DNA from: Hymenobacter actinosclerus
GTDB lineage: Bacteria > Bacteroidota > Bacteroidia > Cytophagales > Hymenobacteraceae
Direction of reading: 5' to 3'
Length of the DNA: 64,000 bases
NCBI RefSeq assembly: GCF_900111515.1
Contig: NZ_FOHS01000006.1
Coordinates: forward strand, 62,001-126,000
Under the pieces are notes generated by a model, which worked only from the letters and a program-made list of their open reading frames with translations, was not told the origin of the DNA and did no database searches. Of this stretch, positions 11,188-19,854 are shown piece after piece; positions within the stretch are counted from its first letter, which is position 1; every line of letters begins with the position of its first letter. The position numbers and the translations under genes were made by a program.

Positions 11188-12594
11188 ATGTTTGGCTTAG
11201 AGCCTCACGTGCTGCTGCTGCTGATTGCCTGTCTGGTAGCGGCCTGCGCGTTTGAATTCGTCAATGGCTTCCACGACACGGCCAACGCCGTGGCCACGGT
11301 CATTTACACCAACGCCCTGCGGCCCTGGGTGGCCGTTATCTGGTCGGCGTTCTGGAATTTTATCGGGGTGCTCACCGGCGGCGTGGCCGTGGCCATGACC
11401 ATCGTGTACCTGCTACCCGTCGAGAGTTTGGTCGACCAGAACGTGTACCACGGCATTGCCATGGTGGGTGCCCTCATTGTAGGGGCCATCATCTGGAACG
11501 TGGGTACCTGGTACTACGGGCTGCCCTCGTCGTCGTCGCACGCGCTGATCGGCTCGATTCTGGGTGTGGGCATTGCCTACAGCTTCCTGCCCGGCGTGGT
11601 CGATTCGGGCGTGAACTGGGGTAAGGCCAGCGAAACCGGGCTGGCGCTCATCGTCGGCCCGGCCTTCGGTTTCACGCTCACCATCCTGCTCATGTTCCTG
11701 CTGCGGCGGCTCATCAAGGACAAGTCCATCTTCAAGGAGCCGCACAAGCACAAGCCACCACCGCTCTGGATTCGCCTCATTCTGGTGGTTACCTGCACGC
11801 TGGTGAGTTATTTCCACGGCTCGAACGACGGGCAGAAGGGCGTGGGCCTGATTATGCTCATCCTCATCGGCATCGTGCCCACCTACTTCGCCCTCGACCA
11901 CAGCAAAAACCCGCTCGACATGCGCGACTCGCTGGTGAAGGTAGAGCAGGTGATGAGCCGCGTGAACGTGCGTGAGCTGAGCCTGGACGACCAGAAATCG
12001 GTGGCCGAAATCCGGGTGCAGACCAACGCGCTGGACCGCATTTTCGAGGGTAAAACCCAGATCGAGCAGATTCCGCAGTCCGACCGTTTCCAGTTGCGCA
12101 AGGGTATCCTGCTGCTTTCCAACCGCGCCCAAACCATTCAGAAGAGCGACAAAGTGCGCCTGAGCACCCTCGACCGGCAAACGCTGGACAATGGCCTGAA
12201 GGGCCTCAAATCGTTCACCGACTACGCCCCGACCTGGGTGTTCATCATCGTGTCGCTGTCGTTGGGCGTGGGCACGATGGTGGGCTGGCAGCGCATTGTA
12301 AAAACCATTGGCGAGCGAATTGGTAAGGAGCACCTGAGCTACGCCCAGGGCGCCTCCTCGGAGCTGGTAGCCGCCTCCATGATTGGCATCAGCTCGGCGC
12401 TGGGTCTGCCGGCTTCTACTACCCACGTGCTCACCTCATCCATTGCGGGCAGCATGGTGGCCAGCCGCGGCGTGAAGAACGTGAACCCCGTGATGGTGCG
12501 CAACATTGCCCTGGCCTGGGTGCTCACGCTCCCGGTTACCATGACGCTGTCGGGGCTGCTGTTCCTGCTGTTCCGGACTATTCTGCCGGGCTAA
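11188..12594 (+). CDS. PiT-family inorganic phosphate transporter
   Basis: Inner-membrane phosphate:cation symporter of 468 residues. The ATG at 11188 (MFGLEPHVLLLL) is preferred because the promoter ends at 11150. Both halves carry the PHO4 repeat signature: FVNGFHDTANAVATVI at the N-terminus, and YFHGSNDGQKGVGL followed later by LGLPASTTHVLTSSIAGSM. GLPSSSSHALIGSILG is also diagnostic. A hydrophilic insertion of about 110 residues (roughly 250-360) separates the membrane blocks, as in other Bacteroidota PiT proteins. No phoU-like gene is adjacent, though the inserted region may play a comparable regulatory part (speculative). A strong terminator follows. Confidence 0.94.
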   Translation: MFGLEPHVLLLLIACLVAACAFEFVNGFHDTANAVATVIYTNALRPWVAVIWSAFWNFIGVLTGGVAVAMTIVYLLPVESLVDQNVYHGIAMVGALIVGAIIWNVGTWYYGLPSSSSHALIGSILGVGIAYSFLPGVVDSGVNWGKASETGLALIVGPAFGFTLTILLMFLLRRLIKDKSIFKEPHKHKPPPLWIRLILVVTCTLVSYFHGSNDGQKGVGLIMLILIGIVPTYFALDHSKNPLDMRDSLVKVEQVMSRVNVRELSLDDQKSVAEIRVQTNALDRIFEGKTQIEQIPQSDRFQLRKGILLLSNRAQTIQKSDKVRLSTLDRQTLDNGLKGLKSFTDYAPTWVFIIVSLSLGVGTMVGWQRIVKTIGERIGKEHLSYAQGASSELVAASMIGISSALGLPASTTHVLTSSIAGSMVASRGVKNVNPVMVRNIALAWVLTLPVTMTLSGLLFLLFRTILPG

Positions 12595-12627
12595 TCCGCT
12601 TAGCACTATCCTGGAATAAGACAAAAA

Positions 12628-12657
12628 GCCGCTCCGGAATCCGGAGCGGCTTTTTTT
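12628..12657 (+). terminator. Rho-independent terminator of the phosphate transporter
   Basis: GCCGCTCCGG/CCGGAGCGGC with a 3-base loop is followed by seven T residues. Confidence 0.92.
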
Positions 12658-12739
12658 GTTGATGCGCTGTTTTTCAGCCTGGTGCCAGATTGGGACAACC
12701 GTCTCAAAAATGGGTGCTAACGTGGCGAAAAGACGGAAA

Positions 12740-12795
12740 ATGAATAAGTTATCAACTTATCAACAACCGAAAGCTAAGTTTTTGTGGATAACTCC
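12740..12795. other. Small cluster of DnaA-box-like sequences
   Basis: TTATCAACT (12749-12757) and TTATCAACA (12757-12765) are overlapping near-matches to the DnaA box. A perfect reversed box TGTGGATAA is at 12783-12791. The cluster lies just past the stop of the acidic protein gene, 1.3 kb from the main cluster at 14107-14548. It could be an outlying part of the origin. Confidence 0.45.
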
Positions 12796-12798
12796 GGC

Positions 12799-13281
12799 TT
12801 AAGCTGGCCATTGTACCTCTAAGTCCTCATCAATGAAGACGCCAAAGTTGACGAACTGGAGCTCATCATCTTCGAAATACAGGTCAATCATTTCCTTTTC
12901 GTAGGAGATGCGCATCTCACCGGCGTCCATTTTCTCCACTTCGCTCTGCTCGTGGCCGTGGCGCTTCATCAGCTCCTGAATCTGGGCAGGGCTGCGGCCA
13001 TGAATGGCCTCGCCGTAGAGCCGGATGCCGGGGTGGTCGGTTTCGATGCAGCTCAGGCGGTAATCGTCTTCGCGGTCGAAGTACAGCGAGTAGCCTTCGT
13101 CGAGGTAGTTCCAGGCCTGGTGCTCGAACTCGTCGTCGTCTTCCGACTCTTCAATCTCCTCGGGCTCGCCCATCAGCGAGCGAACCTCGTCCTGGGAGGC
13201 GCCGAACTTGAGCGGGCCCATACCGGTGCCGAGGCGGATTTCGTGTTCTTCGGTGCTGGAGGGTTGGGCAGGGGTTTGCAT
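12799..13281 (-). CDS. Hypothetical acidic protein
   Basis: I do not recognise the family. The product is 160 residues, soluble and very acidic, with Asp/Glu runs (residues about 41-52 are mostly acidic). The stretch LGTGMGPLKFGASQDEVRSLMGEP resembles the opening of small alpha-beta proteins in which a 'G...G.S...V...LG.P' turn precedes a beta sheet. A BamE-like or immunity-protein-like fold is possible but unproven. It has no signal peptide. It lies on the minus strand between the phosphate transporter and the DUF4385 gene. Three tandem AGCT-type short repeats are in its upstream spacer (about 13311-13400). Confidence 0.75.
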   Translation of the reverse strand: MQTPAQPSSTEEHEIRLGTGMGPLKFGASQDEVRSLMGEPEEIEESEDDDEFEHQAWNYLDEGYSLYFDREDDYRLSCIETDHPGIRLYGEAIHGRSPAQIQELMKRHGHEQSEVEKMDAGEMRISYEKEMIDLYFEDDELQFVNFGVFIDEDLEVQWPA

Positions 13282-13309
13282 GGTATCTGGGGGAAAGAGG
13301 GTGGTTTGT

Positions 13310-13430
13310 TGTTGAGCTGCCAGCTTAAAGCTGACAGCTTTTGTTCAGAATCAACGTGCTATTGACTTAAAAGGTCAAAGCTAACAGCTAAAAGCTTTCA
13401 GCTATCGGCTCAATTGCTCAATTACTCATT
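13310..13430. repeat. Degenerate short repeats (AGCTGACAGC-type) in spacer
   Basis: The spacer is built from imperfect repeats of AGCT(G)ACAGCT and AAAGCT. It includes inverted partners (CAGCTTAAAGCTGACAGC, then GCTAACAGCTAAAAGCTTTC) and ends in two CTCAATT(G/A)CT units. It resembles the other heptad-type spacers in the window but is more decayed. Confidence 0.45.
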
Positions 13431-13917
13431 TGCCGTAGCGGTCCTGAAACCCGGCGCGCTGCTGCTGGTAGTCGGGGTGGGCGCGGGCCTCGTCCCATTT
13501 GGCCTTGAAGATGGCGGCCGACTCGGCCTTTACGGGGTCTTCGGGGGCGCGGGGGAGTTCGGGGCGGCCGTGGGCGCCGCTCTGGCCCTTTTTGTCGTCG
13601 GGCACGGGGCCGTCGTACTTTTTGCCGCCGCGGTGGTTGGCGTAGCGCCGGGCGCGGGTGTAGCCCATCTGCAGAAACTTGCGGGCCATGTCGGCGCCCA
13701 CAAAGTCGTGGGCTTTCAGGTAGGCCTCAAACAGCCCGTAAATCGTGTCGGCCGACTCCCGGGCCACTTCGGGCGTCCGGAAGCGCCAGTGGGGCAGAAT
13801 CTCGCCTTTATAGGGCTGCACCAGCAGCACCCCCTGCTCGCCCTTGCCCACCCGGTACAGCTCGGGGTGGCGGCGGAAATCCACAGTAGTGAAATCGAGG
13901 TCGTAGTCGAAGGGCAT
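13426..13917 (-). CDS. DUF4385 family protein
   Basis: Predicted cytoplasmic protein of 163 residues. Translation most likely begins at the ATG at 13915-13917 (MPFDYDLDF). A start 27 bases upstream would add only MPGLARPLL. The N-terminal part (FRRHPELYRVGKGEQGVLLV, then PYKGEILPHWRFRTP) is what I recognise as DUF4385, a family without known function found in bacteria and some phages. The C-terminal half is basic with R/G/K-rich turns (YTRARRYANHRGGKKYDG) and suggests nucleic acid contact, but this is speculation. Immediately upstream begins the gene-free putative origin region. Confidence 0.8.
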   Translation of the reverse strand: MPFDYDLDFTTVDFRRHPELYRVGKGEQGVLLVQPYKGEILPHWRFRTPEVARESADTIYGLFEAYLKAHDFVGADMARKFLQMGYTRARRYANHRGGKKYDGPVPDDKKGQSGAHGRPELPRAPEDPVKAESAAIFKAKWDEARAHPDYQQQRAGFQDRYGK

Positions 13918-14099
13918 AAGCAGCGGCCGGGCAAGCCCCGGCAAGGAGCGACGCCCTATATACGCCGCTTCGGGCGCCGGGGCTGCCCCGCTGCTCCCGA
14001 AACTCCCATTCGGGCGGCAGCGGCCGGGCCGGCTTGGCGTGGCTTGGCTCCGGCGGGGGCGCGGGCTGCTTCCGGGGTCCGGGGCATTTTCCGGAATCC

Positions 14100-14560
14100 G
14101 GCCCGCTTATCCACAAGCTTAATAACTTTTGAATTTCATTTTTTTAAATAAATCTTTTTAATCCCCATCGTTAGGGCTGTTGATAAGTGGATAAGAATCG
14201 GGAGTTATCCACGGCCGGGATAACATGTGTACAAGACCGGACTTATCCACCGTCTGCCAACAGGGTATGTGGATAATAAGAATCTATTTATCAGGTACTT
14301 ATTGGAGTTTTTCACAATCCACAGTACTTATCCCGATATCCACAATCCACAGTCCCGGACCGATGTGGATTGTGGGATTTTCGGGGGATACTTATCCACC
14401 CTTATCCACCACTGCCTGGGTGGATAACTGGGGTGTCGGGGCCGCCGAACTACCAAAAAAAGATGTCCGCAACTTATCCCCCGGTTATCCCCCGGTTTCC
14501 CCACCCTTATCCACAGCTTATGCGCTCAGGCGCTACAGAGGTGGATAACTATGTGGATTA
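14100..14560. other. Putative chromosomal replication origin (oriC)
   Basis: The approximately 1-kb gene-free stretch 13918-14957 holds a dense DnaA-box cluster. Perfect TTATCCACA boxes, on either strand, lie at 14107-14115, 14268-14276 and 14507-14515. Boxes differing at one base lie at 14178-14186, 14186-14194, 14205-14213, 14243-14251, 14336-14344, 14392-14400, 14402-14410, 14419-14427 and 14540-14548. TTTTTCACA is at 14308-14316, and two TTATCCCCC units 11 bp apart are at 14474 and 14485. Orientation is mixed. An AT-rich block at 14116-14167 sits beside the first perfect box, as a DNA-unwinding element would. mnmG (gidA), commonly near origins, is 3 kb away; dnaA itself is not in the window. 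Ordinary coding DNA would not hold so many boxes. Confidence 0.8.
14116..14167. other. AT-rich DNA-unwinding element candidate
   Basis: Fifty-two bases with very few G or C, including a T7 run followed by AAATAAATC and T5, in a genome where most lines exceed 60% GC. It directly follows the perfect DnaA box at 14107-14115. Confidence 0.65.
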
Positions 14561-14957
14561 GCCTTGGCCACCACAGGCAAAACCCGCCTGGCAGCGCCCC
14601 CGGCCCGTTTCGGACTGTGGATATCTTTCGGGCCCGAAATATATATAGCGCAGAATAGGATTATGGCCGACTAATGAACCGACGGCAGCCGCGCATCCCT
14701 CCAACCCTGGCACAAACCCCGAAACACCCGGCGCGGACCTTTGAGGCGGTAGCAGTGCTCGGAGGCTTACGGCAGCTTACGAAACGCATCCATTTCCCGA
14801 CTCCGCCCATTGGCCACTTTCGGGGCCGGCAGCCGGCCGTAACGCCAGAGTCGCCCGCCTCGCTCCTCCCCTGGCAACCCGCCCCAAACAAAAGCCCGAA
14901 TCCGGGCGACGGATTCGGGCTGTTTGGATACGAGGTAATAAGGGCTGAGGGGCGCCG
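14561..14957. other. Gene-free stretch beside the putative origin
   Basis: No convincing coding frame. It contains one further degenerate DnaA-like site (TGTGGATAT near 14616), an AT-rich bit at 14638-14665 and the terminator of the Ig-like lipoprotein gene at its right end. Otherwise nothing recognisable. Confidence 0.5.
14893..14921 (-). terminator. Terminator of the Ig-like lipoprotein gene
   Basis: AGCCCGAATCC/GGATTCGGGCT with a 7-base loop, followed on the minus strand by TTTGTTT. It lies about 40 bp past the stop at 14958. Confidence 0.75.
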
Positions 14958-16583
14958 TCAGAAGCTCAGGGTTTCCACGTTATCGAAGTTGGAGCGGATG
15001 GTGATGGGCTTGGCAAACAGGAATACCGGTTCGGGCGCGGCTTTCAGGGCCGGGTCGCCGCCCTGCCAGCGGCCGTCCTCGTTGCGGTCGATGAGCACGC
15101 GCAGGCGGTAGGTGGCGGGTGCGAGGTTGTCGAAGCGGTAAGTGGTTTTGGGCGTGTCGAGCGTGAGCAGCACCTGGCCCTTTTCGTCGAGCAGCTGCAC
15201 CCAGTAGCGTTTGGCCGTGGTCTGGATGGGGCCGCTCAGGGTACCGGTGGTCGTCTGATCAACTACTTTGAGCTTCAACGGGCGCAGTCCCAGCGGCCGG
15301 CCCGTAATGCTTTGCAGGGCCGTGCTGTCGAGCTGCAGCGTTACGGTTTTCTGGGCTTTGGTGTCGAGGTTGATGCTGAGCGTGGTGCGGTCGGGGCTGA
15401 GGCTGCCATCCTGGGGCAGGCGCAGCGGGCGGCGTTTCAGCGAGTCTTCGGCCAGCGTACCGAGGGGCTTTTTAGGGTCGATGAGGCGCACGGGCTCGGC
15501 AAACACGAATTTCACCTGGCCCTGGCGGTATACCTCCTTGGGGTTGCCCTCCACGCTATAGGCGGGCGTCGGCTTGGGGGCCTTGGGCGGGGGCTCGGCA
15601 AACTTCACCGCAATGGTGTCGCGGGCCGTATTGCCGGCGCTGTCGGTGGCGGCCAGCAGGTAGCGGCCCTCGGTGAGGGCGGCGGTGCGGTACAGAATGG
15701 CCGTGCGGTTGCGCTCGGCCAGCTGCAGGGCTTCCTGCAAAGCCGGCGACGGAGCGGGGGTGCTGCCCAGCGGCGCGAGCGTAGCCGTCAGCAGGCCCTC
15801 GTTGTAGCTGATGCGCTGGTCGGTGGGCGAGCTTTTCTGGGTCGTGATGAGCGGCGAGCGGCTGTCGGGCTTGGTCAGCACGAAGGTCAGGCTATCCGCT
15901 TTGGGGCCTACCGTCAGTAGCTCGCCGCCGGGCCGGTAGGCAATGGCCTCGGGCTCCTCGTAGCGGTTCGTCTGGTTTTTGTCGGCCAGCGCATAGGCGC
16001 GGTAACGGCCTTCCTTCAGGTAGCGCAGCGCAAAGCGGCCCTGCTTGTCGGTGCGGGCCAGATAGGTGGGCACGCCCCGCTTGATGTCCGAGGTGTCGGC
16101 CTCCGGGTACAGCAGCACCGACACGCCCTCGGCCGGCTGCTGGCTGAGCAGCCCCACCACCGAGCCACTGACGGCCCCCGAATCGAGCCGGGCCCCGGTG
16201 CTGAAGCTGACCGTCACGTTTTCGGCCTTATTCTTTTCGGTGATGTCGCTGATGGCGTCGCCGAAGTTGAACGAGTAGGTGGTGTTGGGCAGAAAGGGCT
16301 TTTCGAACGTGAGCGTAATCGAGGTGCGGTCTTCGCGGATTTTGTAGGTGTTGTCCGGACTGAGCACCGGGGCCACCAGCAGGTTTTTGGCCAGATCCGT
16401 GAGCTGCACCTGCTCCGAAAACTCCAGCCGGATGCTCTGGCCCGTTACGTTGCGGGCCCCGTTGGCAGGCGTGGAGCTGACGAGCGTGGGCAGTGTGGTG
16501 TCGCGGGTGCCGCCCTCGGGCGAGCTGATGGCCGCGCAGCCGCCCAGGGTCCCGGCCGTAATCAAAAGGAAAGCTAAGCGCAT
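14958..16583 (-). CDS. Ig-like domain (SbsA-type) lipoprotein
   Basis: Secreted lipoprotein of 541 residues. The signal peptide MRLAFLLITAGT ends in lipobox LGGC, lipidated Cys at 16. Residues about 30-130 form a bacterial Ig-like SbsA_Ig domain: LPTLVSSTPANGARNV, LEFSEQV, LTFEKPFLPNTTYSFNFG, VSFSTG. A carboxypeptidase-regulatory or SdrD-like beta region follows (SGSVVGLLSQQPAEGVSVLLY, RYLKEGRYRAYAL). A further Ig-like strand set and a C-terminal region with RVLIDRNEDGRWQGGD complete it. Such proteins are common surface or periplasmic lipoproteins of Bacteroidota with structural or carbohydrate-related roles; the precise function is unknown. Maturation would need LspA, encoded at 1071-1739. 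Confidence 0.88.
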   Translation of the reverse strand: MRLAFLLITAGTLGGCAAISSPEGGTRDTTLPTLVSSTPANGARNVTGQSIRLEFSEQVQLTDLAKNLLVAPVLSPDNTYKIREDRTSITLTFEKPFLPNTTYSFNFGDAISDITEKNKAENVTVSFSTGARLDSGAVSGSVVGLLSQQPAEGVSVLLYPEADTSDIKRGVPTYLARTDKQGRFALRYLKEGRYRAYALADKNQTNRYEEPEAIAYRPGGELLTVGPKADSLTFVLTKPDSRSPLITTQKSSPTDQRISYNEGLLTATLAPLGSTPAPSPALQEALQLAERNRTAILYRTAALTEGRYLLAATDSAGNTARDTIAVKFAEPPPKAPKPTPAYSVEGNPKEVYRQGQVKFVFAEPVRLIDPKKPLGTLAEDSLKRRPLRLPQDGSLSPDRTTLSINLDTKAQKTVTLQLDSTALQSITGRPLGLRPLKLKVVDQTTTGTLSGPIQTTAKRYWVQLLDEKGQVLLTLDTPKTTYRFDNLAPATYRLRVLIDRNEDGRWQGGDPALKAAPEPVFLFAKPITIRSNFDNVETLSF

Positions 16584-16760
16584 CGCGGGTTGTGCGGATT
16601 AAAGGGATTTCGCGGACTCTGAGAACGGTGAGGCTGGATATTTCTTGCCATGACGGCTGAATGCTGTCCGGGTGTAGTGCCACGGCATTTTCCAGTCGTG
16701 GTAGCACACCCAGCCCCTTCCTCGCTACCAGGCCCTTCAAACGTCAAACTCGCCATTTCA

Positions 16761-17660
16761 CTATTTCACCGCCTTGCGGGCCACGTATATCACGCTGCTG
16801 TACTGGCCCTCGTGGCGGGCAGCGTACTGGTTGGAGTTGTAGCCGGTTTTCAGCACCGAGAGCAGACCGCCCTTTTGGCCGGCGCGATGCTTCTCGCTGA
16901 GCATGCTCACGTAATAGGCATCCAGCGGCATGGGCAGTTCCTGCTCCACTTGCAGCTTGTGCTTTTTAAGCAGCAGCTTCATGGTTTTGGGGCTGAAATG
17001 ATACAGGTGCCGGGGCACGTCGTAGGCGGCCCAGTCGGGGCCGTAATGCTGGGCGTCGAGGCTCTCTACGTTGGGCACGGCAATAACCAGCGTGCCGCCC
17101 GGCCGCAGCAGCCGGATAAGCTGCCGGAGCGTGTCGTTGAGCTCGTGCACGTGTTCGAGCACATGCCAGAGCGTAATGGCGTCGAAGGAAGCCTCCTGAA
17201 AATCGACCAAGCCGGCCAGGCCGATGGGCTGGCCCACGCGCCGGCTGGCCTCCTGGCGGGCCCTGGCGTTGGGCTCCCAGCCGGCCACCTGCCAGCCATC
17301 GGCCTTGGCGGCGGCCAGAAAGTGGCCCGTGCCGCAGCCATAATCCAGCAGCTTGCCCCCGCCGGGCACCAGCTTGTTGAGCAGCGCCACCTTGCGGCGC
17401 ATGGTAAACACCCGCGCCACCTTGTAGGCCTGGTTGATGAACCCGCCCGCCCCGCTGTTGTGCGACACATACTCCTCCGACTCGTAGTAGCGCCCGATGT
17501 GGGCGGCGTCGGGCCGCGGGTTGGTAAACTGGAACGTGCAGGCCGCGCACTGCTGAATGGCGAAACTCTCCCGGCTCACCGATTTATCCTCCACCACCAG
17601 CTTGTTGCGCAGCTCCGTTTTGCCGCACACCGGGCAGGTATCCAAACGCTCGTAAATCAC
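16761..17660 (-). CDS. Class I SAM-dependent methyltransferase with N-terminal zinc ribbon
   Basis: I place the start at GTG 17658-17660 (MIYERLDTCPVCGK), giving 299 residues. The longer open frame upstream translates a 9-bp repeat into RNQRNQPNQ-like low complexity and is unlikely to be coding. The N-terminus carries a CPVC (C9, C12) and CAAC (C38, C41) zinc ribbon. SAM-binding motif I LLDYGCGTG is at about 104-112, then LWHVLEHV and LLRPGGTLVIAVPN. The C-terminal third has VPRHLYHFSP and YDVP patterns typical of methyltransferases acting on glycans or lipids near cell-surface loci (Methyltransf_23-like). Substrate unknown. It lies between the lipoprotein gene and mnmG. Confidence 0.87.
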   Translation of the reverse strand: MIYERLDTCPVCGKTELRNKLVVEDKSVSRESFAIQQCAACTFQFTNPRPDAAHIGRYYESEEYVSHNSGAGGFINQAYKVARVFTMRRKVALLNKLVPGGGKLLDYGCGTGHFLAAAKADGWQVAGWEPNARARQEASRRVGQPIGLAGLVDFQEASFDAITLWHVLEHVHELNDTLRQLIRLLRPGGTLVIAVPNVESLDAQHYGPDWAAYDVPRHLYHFSPKTMKLLLKKHKLQVEQELPMPLDAYYVSMLSEKHRAGQKGGLLSVLKTGYNSNQYAARHEGQYSSVIYVARKAVK

Positions 17661-17710
17661 TGATTCTCGCTGATTAGGTTGATTTCGCTGATTTCTACGA
17701 TTACGTTGTA
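17660..17710. repeat. Nine-base periodic repeat upstream of the methyltransferase
   Basis: About five imperfect units with period 9 (GATTAGGTT, GATTTCGCT, GATTTCTAC, GATTACGTT and a 10-base GATTCTCGCT) precede the GTG start. They resemble the 7-8 bp periodic spacers elsewhere in the window. Confidence 0.5.
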
Positions 17711-17797
17711 TCGAAAAGTCAGCCGCGAGGCGAAGGTACAAAACCAGAACGGCCGCCGAATCGGATGGAAACGGCGGCTGTAGAAGATTAGAAAGAA

Positions 17798-17898
17798 CGG
17801 TCATTCAGAGCGGAGCGAAGAATCTCGCGTGCCACAGTAATCCTGTCGTCAGGAGTTAGCATAGCACGCGAGATTCTTCGCTCCGCTCTGAATGACCG
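17798..17898. repeat. REP-like inverted repeat (GTCATTCAGAGCG family), copy 2
   Basis: Arms 17798-17832 and 17864-17898 are 35-bp reverse complements. The outer segment CGGTCATTCAGAGCGGAGCG, then AAGAATCTCGCG, nearly repeats copy 1 at 969. The compensatory change (GAAGCG to GGAGCG) occurs in both arms. It lies between mnmG and the methyltransferase gene. Confidence 0.9.
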
Positions 17899-17926
17899 GG
17901 CTTTTATCCTGATTCTACCCACTGCC

Positions 17927-19795
17927 CTACCGGCCCAGATACACCATCAGCACCGACACATCGGCGGGGCTGACGCCGCTAATGCGGCTGGCCTGGCCCA
18001 GGGTTTCGGGCTGGATTCTGAGCAGCTTTTCGCGGGCCTCGTGCGAGAGGGCGGGCATGGCCTGGTAGTCGAGGCGGCCCTGGATGATGAAGTTCTCCAG
18101 CTCCTGCATGCGCGCAGCCTGCTGGTGCTCTTTCTCCAGATACGCTTCGTATTTCACCAGAATCTCGGCCTGCTCCAGCGCGTCGGGGCGGAAGGGGGCC
18201 AGGGCCAGCGCGAGGCCAGGCAGAGCCATTGCCAGGGCCGGCAGCTCGATGCCCGGCCGGCGCAGCAGGTTCACGGCGCGGGTTTTCTCGCTGATTTCGG
18301 CCGAGCCGATTTCCAGCAGCCAGCCGTTGATATCGGCGGCCTCGATGCCGAAATTCTTCAGCAGCTTGGCTACTTCCCGGGTCTGCTGCTCCTTTTCGCG
18401 CACCAGCTGCATGCGCTCCTCCGAAGCTAGGCCCAGCTCGTAGCCCAGCGGCGTCAGGCGCAGGTCGGCGTTGTCCTGGCGCAGCAGCAGGCGGTGCTCG
18501 GCGCGGCTCGTGAACATGCGGTAAGGCTCATCGGTGCCCTTGTTCACGAGGTCGTCGATAAGCACGCCGATGTAGGCCTGGCTCCGCGAAAGCACAAAGG
18601 GGGCCTGCCCGTGCACCTTGCGGTGGGCGTTGATGCCGGCCATCAGGCCCTGGCAGGCGGCCTCCTCGTAGCCGGTGGTGCCGTTTATCTGGCCCGCGAA
18701 ATAGAGGTTAGCCACCCGCTTGGTTTCCAGCGTGAGGTTTAGCTGGGTGGGCGGGAAGTAGTCGTACTCGATGGCGTAGCCGGGGCGGAACATTTTGGCG
18801 TTTTCGAAGCCCGCGATTTTGCGCAGGGCGCGGTACTGCACGTCTTCGGGCAGGCTGCTCGAAAAGCCGTTCACGTACACTTCCACCGTGTTCCAGCCCT
18901 CGGGCTCCACGAAAATCTGATGCCGGTCCTTGTCGGCGAAGCGGTTGATTTTGTCCTCCACGCTCGGGCAGTAGCGCGGCCCCAGCCCCTTGATGCGCCC
19001 CTGAAACATGGGCGACTGCTCGAAGCCCTCCTTCAGGATTTCGTGCACTTCGGGGTTGGTATAGGTGATGTAGCAGGGCCGCTGCTTGGGCAGCGTGGGC
19101 GTATCGAGGTAGCTGAACTTGCCAGGCACCTCATCGCCGGGCTGCTCCTCCATCTTGCTGTAATCGAGGCTGCGGCCGTCCACGCGGGGCGGGGTACCGG
19201 TTTTCATGCGGCCGGCCTCAAAGCCCAGCTCCTTGAGCTGCTCGGTGAGGCCGGTGCTGCCCTTCTCGGCCATGCGGCCGCCGCCGAACTGCTTCTCGCC
19301 GATGTGGATGAGCCCGTTGAGGAAGGTGCCGTTGGTGAGCACCACCGACTTGCCCCGGAACGCTATGCCGAGCTGGGTTTTCACGCCCACGCACGCGCCG
19401 TCCTCCACCAGCAGGCCCGTTACGGCCTCCTGCCAGAAATCCACGTTGGGCGTCTGCTCCAGCGCCAGCCGCCACTCCTCGGCAAAGCGCATCCGGTCCG
19501 ACTGGGCCCGCGGGCTCCACATGGCGGGGCCCTTGGAGCGGTTCAGCATCCGGAACTGAATCATGGTTTTGTCGGTGATGATGCCCGACATCCCGCCTAG
19601 CGCGTCCACCTCACGCACAATCTGGCCCTTGGCCACGCCGCCCATCGCCGGGTTGCACGACATCTGGGCGATGGTGTTCATGTTCATGGTGACGAGCAGG
19701 ACCTTGGAGCCCAGCGTAGCGGCGGCAGCAGCGGCCTCGCACCCGGCGTGGCCCGCGCCCACCACAATCACATCGTATTCTTCTGCTTGAAACAT
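17927..19795 (-). CDS. mnmG: tRNA uridine-5-carboxymethylaminomethyl(34) synthesis enzyme MnmG
   Basis: FAD-dependent enzyme that, with MnmE, installs the cmnm5 group on wobble uridine 34 of several tRNAs. The 622 residues have the usual length. The dinucleotide-binding motif VVGAGHAGCEAA is at 11-22, then MSCNPAMGGVAKG near 50 and MIQFRMLNRSKGPAMWSPRA near 80. NGTFLNGLIHIG and MKTGTPPRVDGRS lie in the central part. NLYFAGQINGTTGYEEAACQG follows, and a helical C-terminal domain ends the protein. A TAAATTTG -7 element precedes it. Formerly gidA, the gene often lies near oriC in other phyla, which fits the origin candidate 3 kb away. mnmE is not in the window. Confidence 0.98.
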   Translation of the reverse strand: MFQAEEYDVIVVGAGHAGCEAAAAAATLGSKVLLVTMNMNTIAQMSCNPAMGGVAKGQIVREVDALGGMSGIITDKTMIQFRMLNRSKGPAMWSPRAQSDRMRFAEEWRLALEQTPNVDFWQEAVTGLLVEDGACVGVKTQLGIAFRGKSVVLTNGTFLNGLIHIGEKQFGGGRMAEKGSTGLTEQLKELGFEAGRMKTGTPPRVDGRSLDYSKMEEQPGDEVPGKFSYLDTPTLPKQRPCYITYTNPEVHEILKEGFEQSPMFQGRIKGLGPRYCPSVEDKINRFADKDRHQIFVEPEGWNTVEVYVNGFSSSLPEDVQYRALRKIAGFENAKMFRPGYAIEYDYFPPTQLNLTLETKRVANLYFAGQINGTTGYEEAACQGLMAGINAHRKVHGQAPFVLSRSQAYIGVLIDDLVNKGTDEPYRMFTSRAEHRLLLRQDNADLRLTPLGYELGLASEERMQLVREKEQQTREVAKLLKNFGIEAADINGWLLEIGSAEISEKTRAVNLLRRPGIELPALAMALPGLALALAPFRPDALEQAEILVKYEAYLEKEHQQAARMQELENFIIQGRLDYQAMPALSHEAREKLLRIQPETLGQASRISGVSPADVSVLMVYLGR

Positions 19796-19846
19796 AGCTG
19801 ATTAATCTGTGCGCGCCGGAAAGAGTTCAACGCGGCGAAGCAGCCG

Positions 19847-19854
19847 CAAATTTA
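19847..19854 (-). promoter_or_regulatory. Putative -7 element of mnmG
   Basis: The minus strand reads TAAATTTG (TAnnTTTG), 51 bp upstream of the ATG at 19795. Confidence 0.5.

Noticed and set aside
14225..14548. Open frame inside the putative origin
   Set aside because: Its codons consist of DnaA-box repeats; no protein character.
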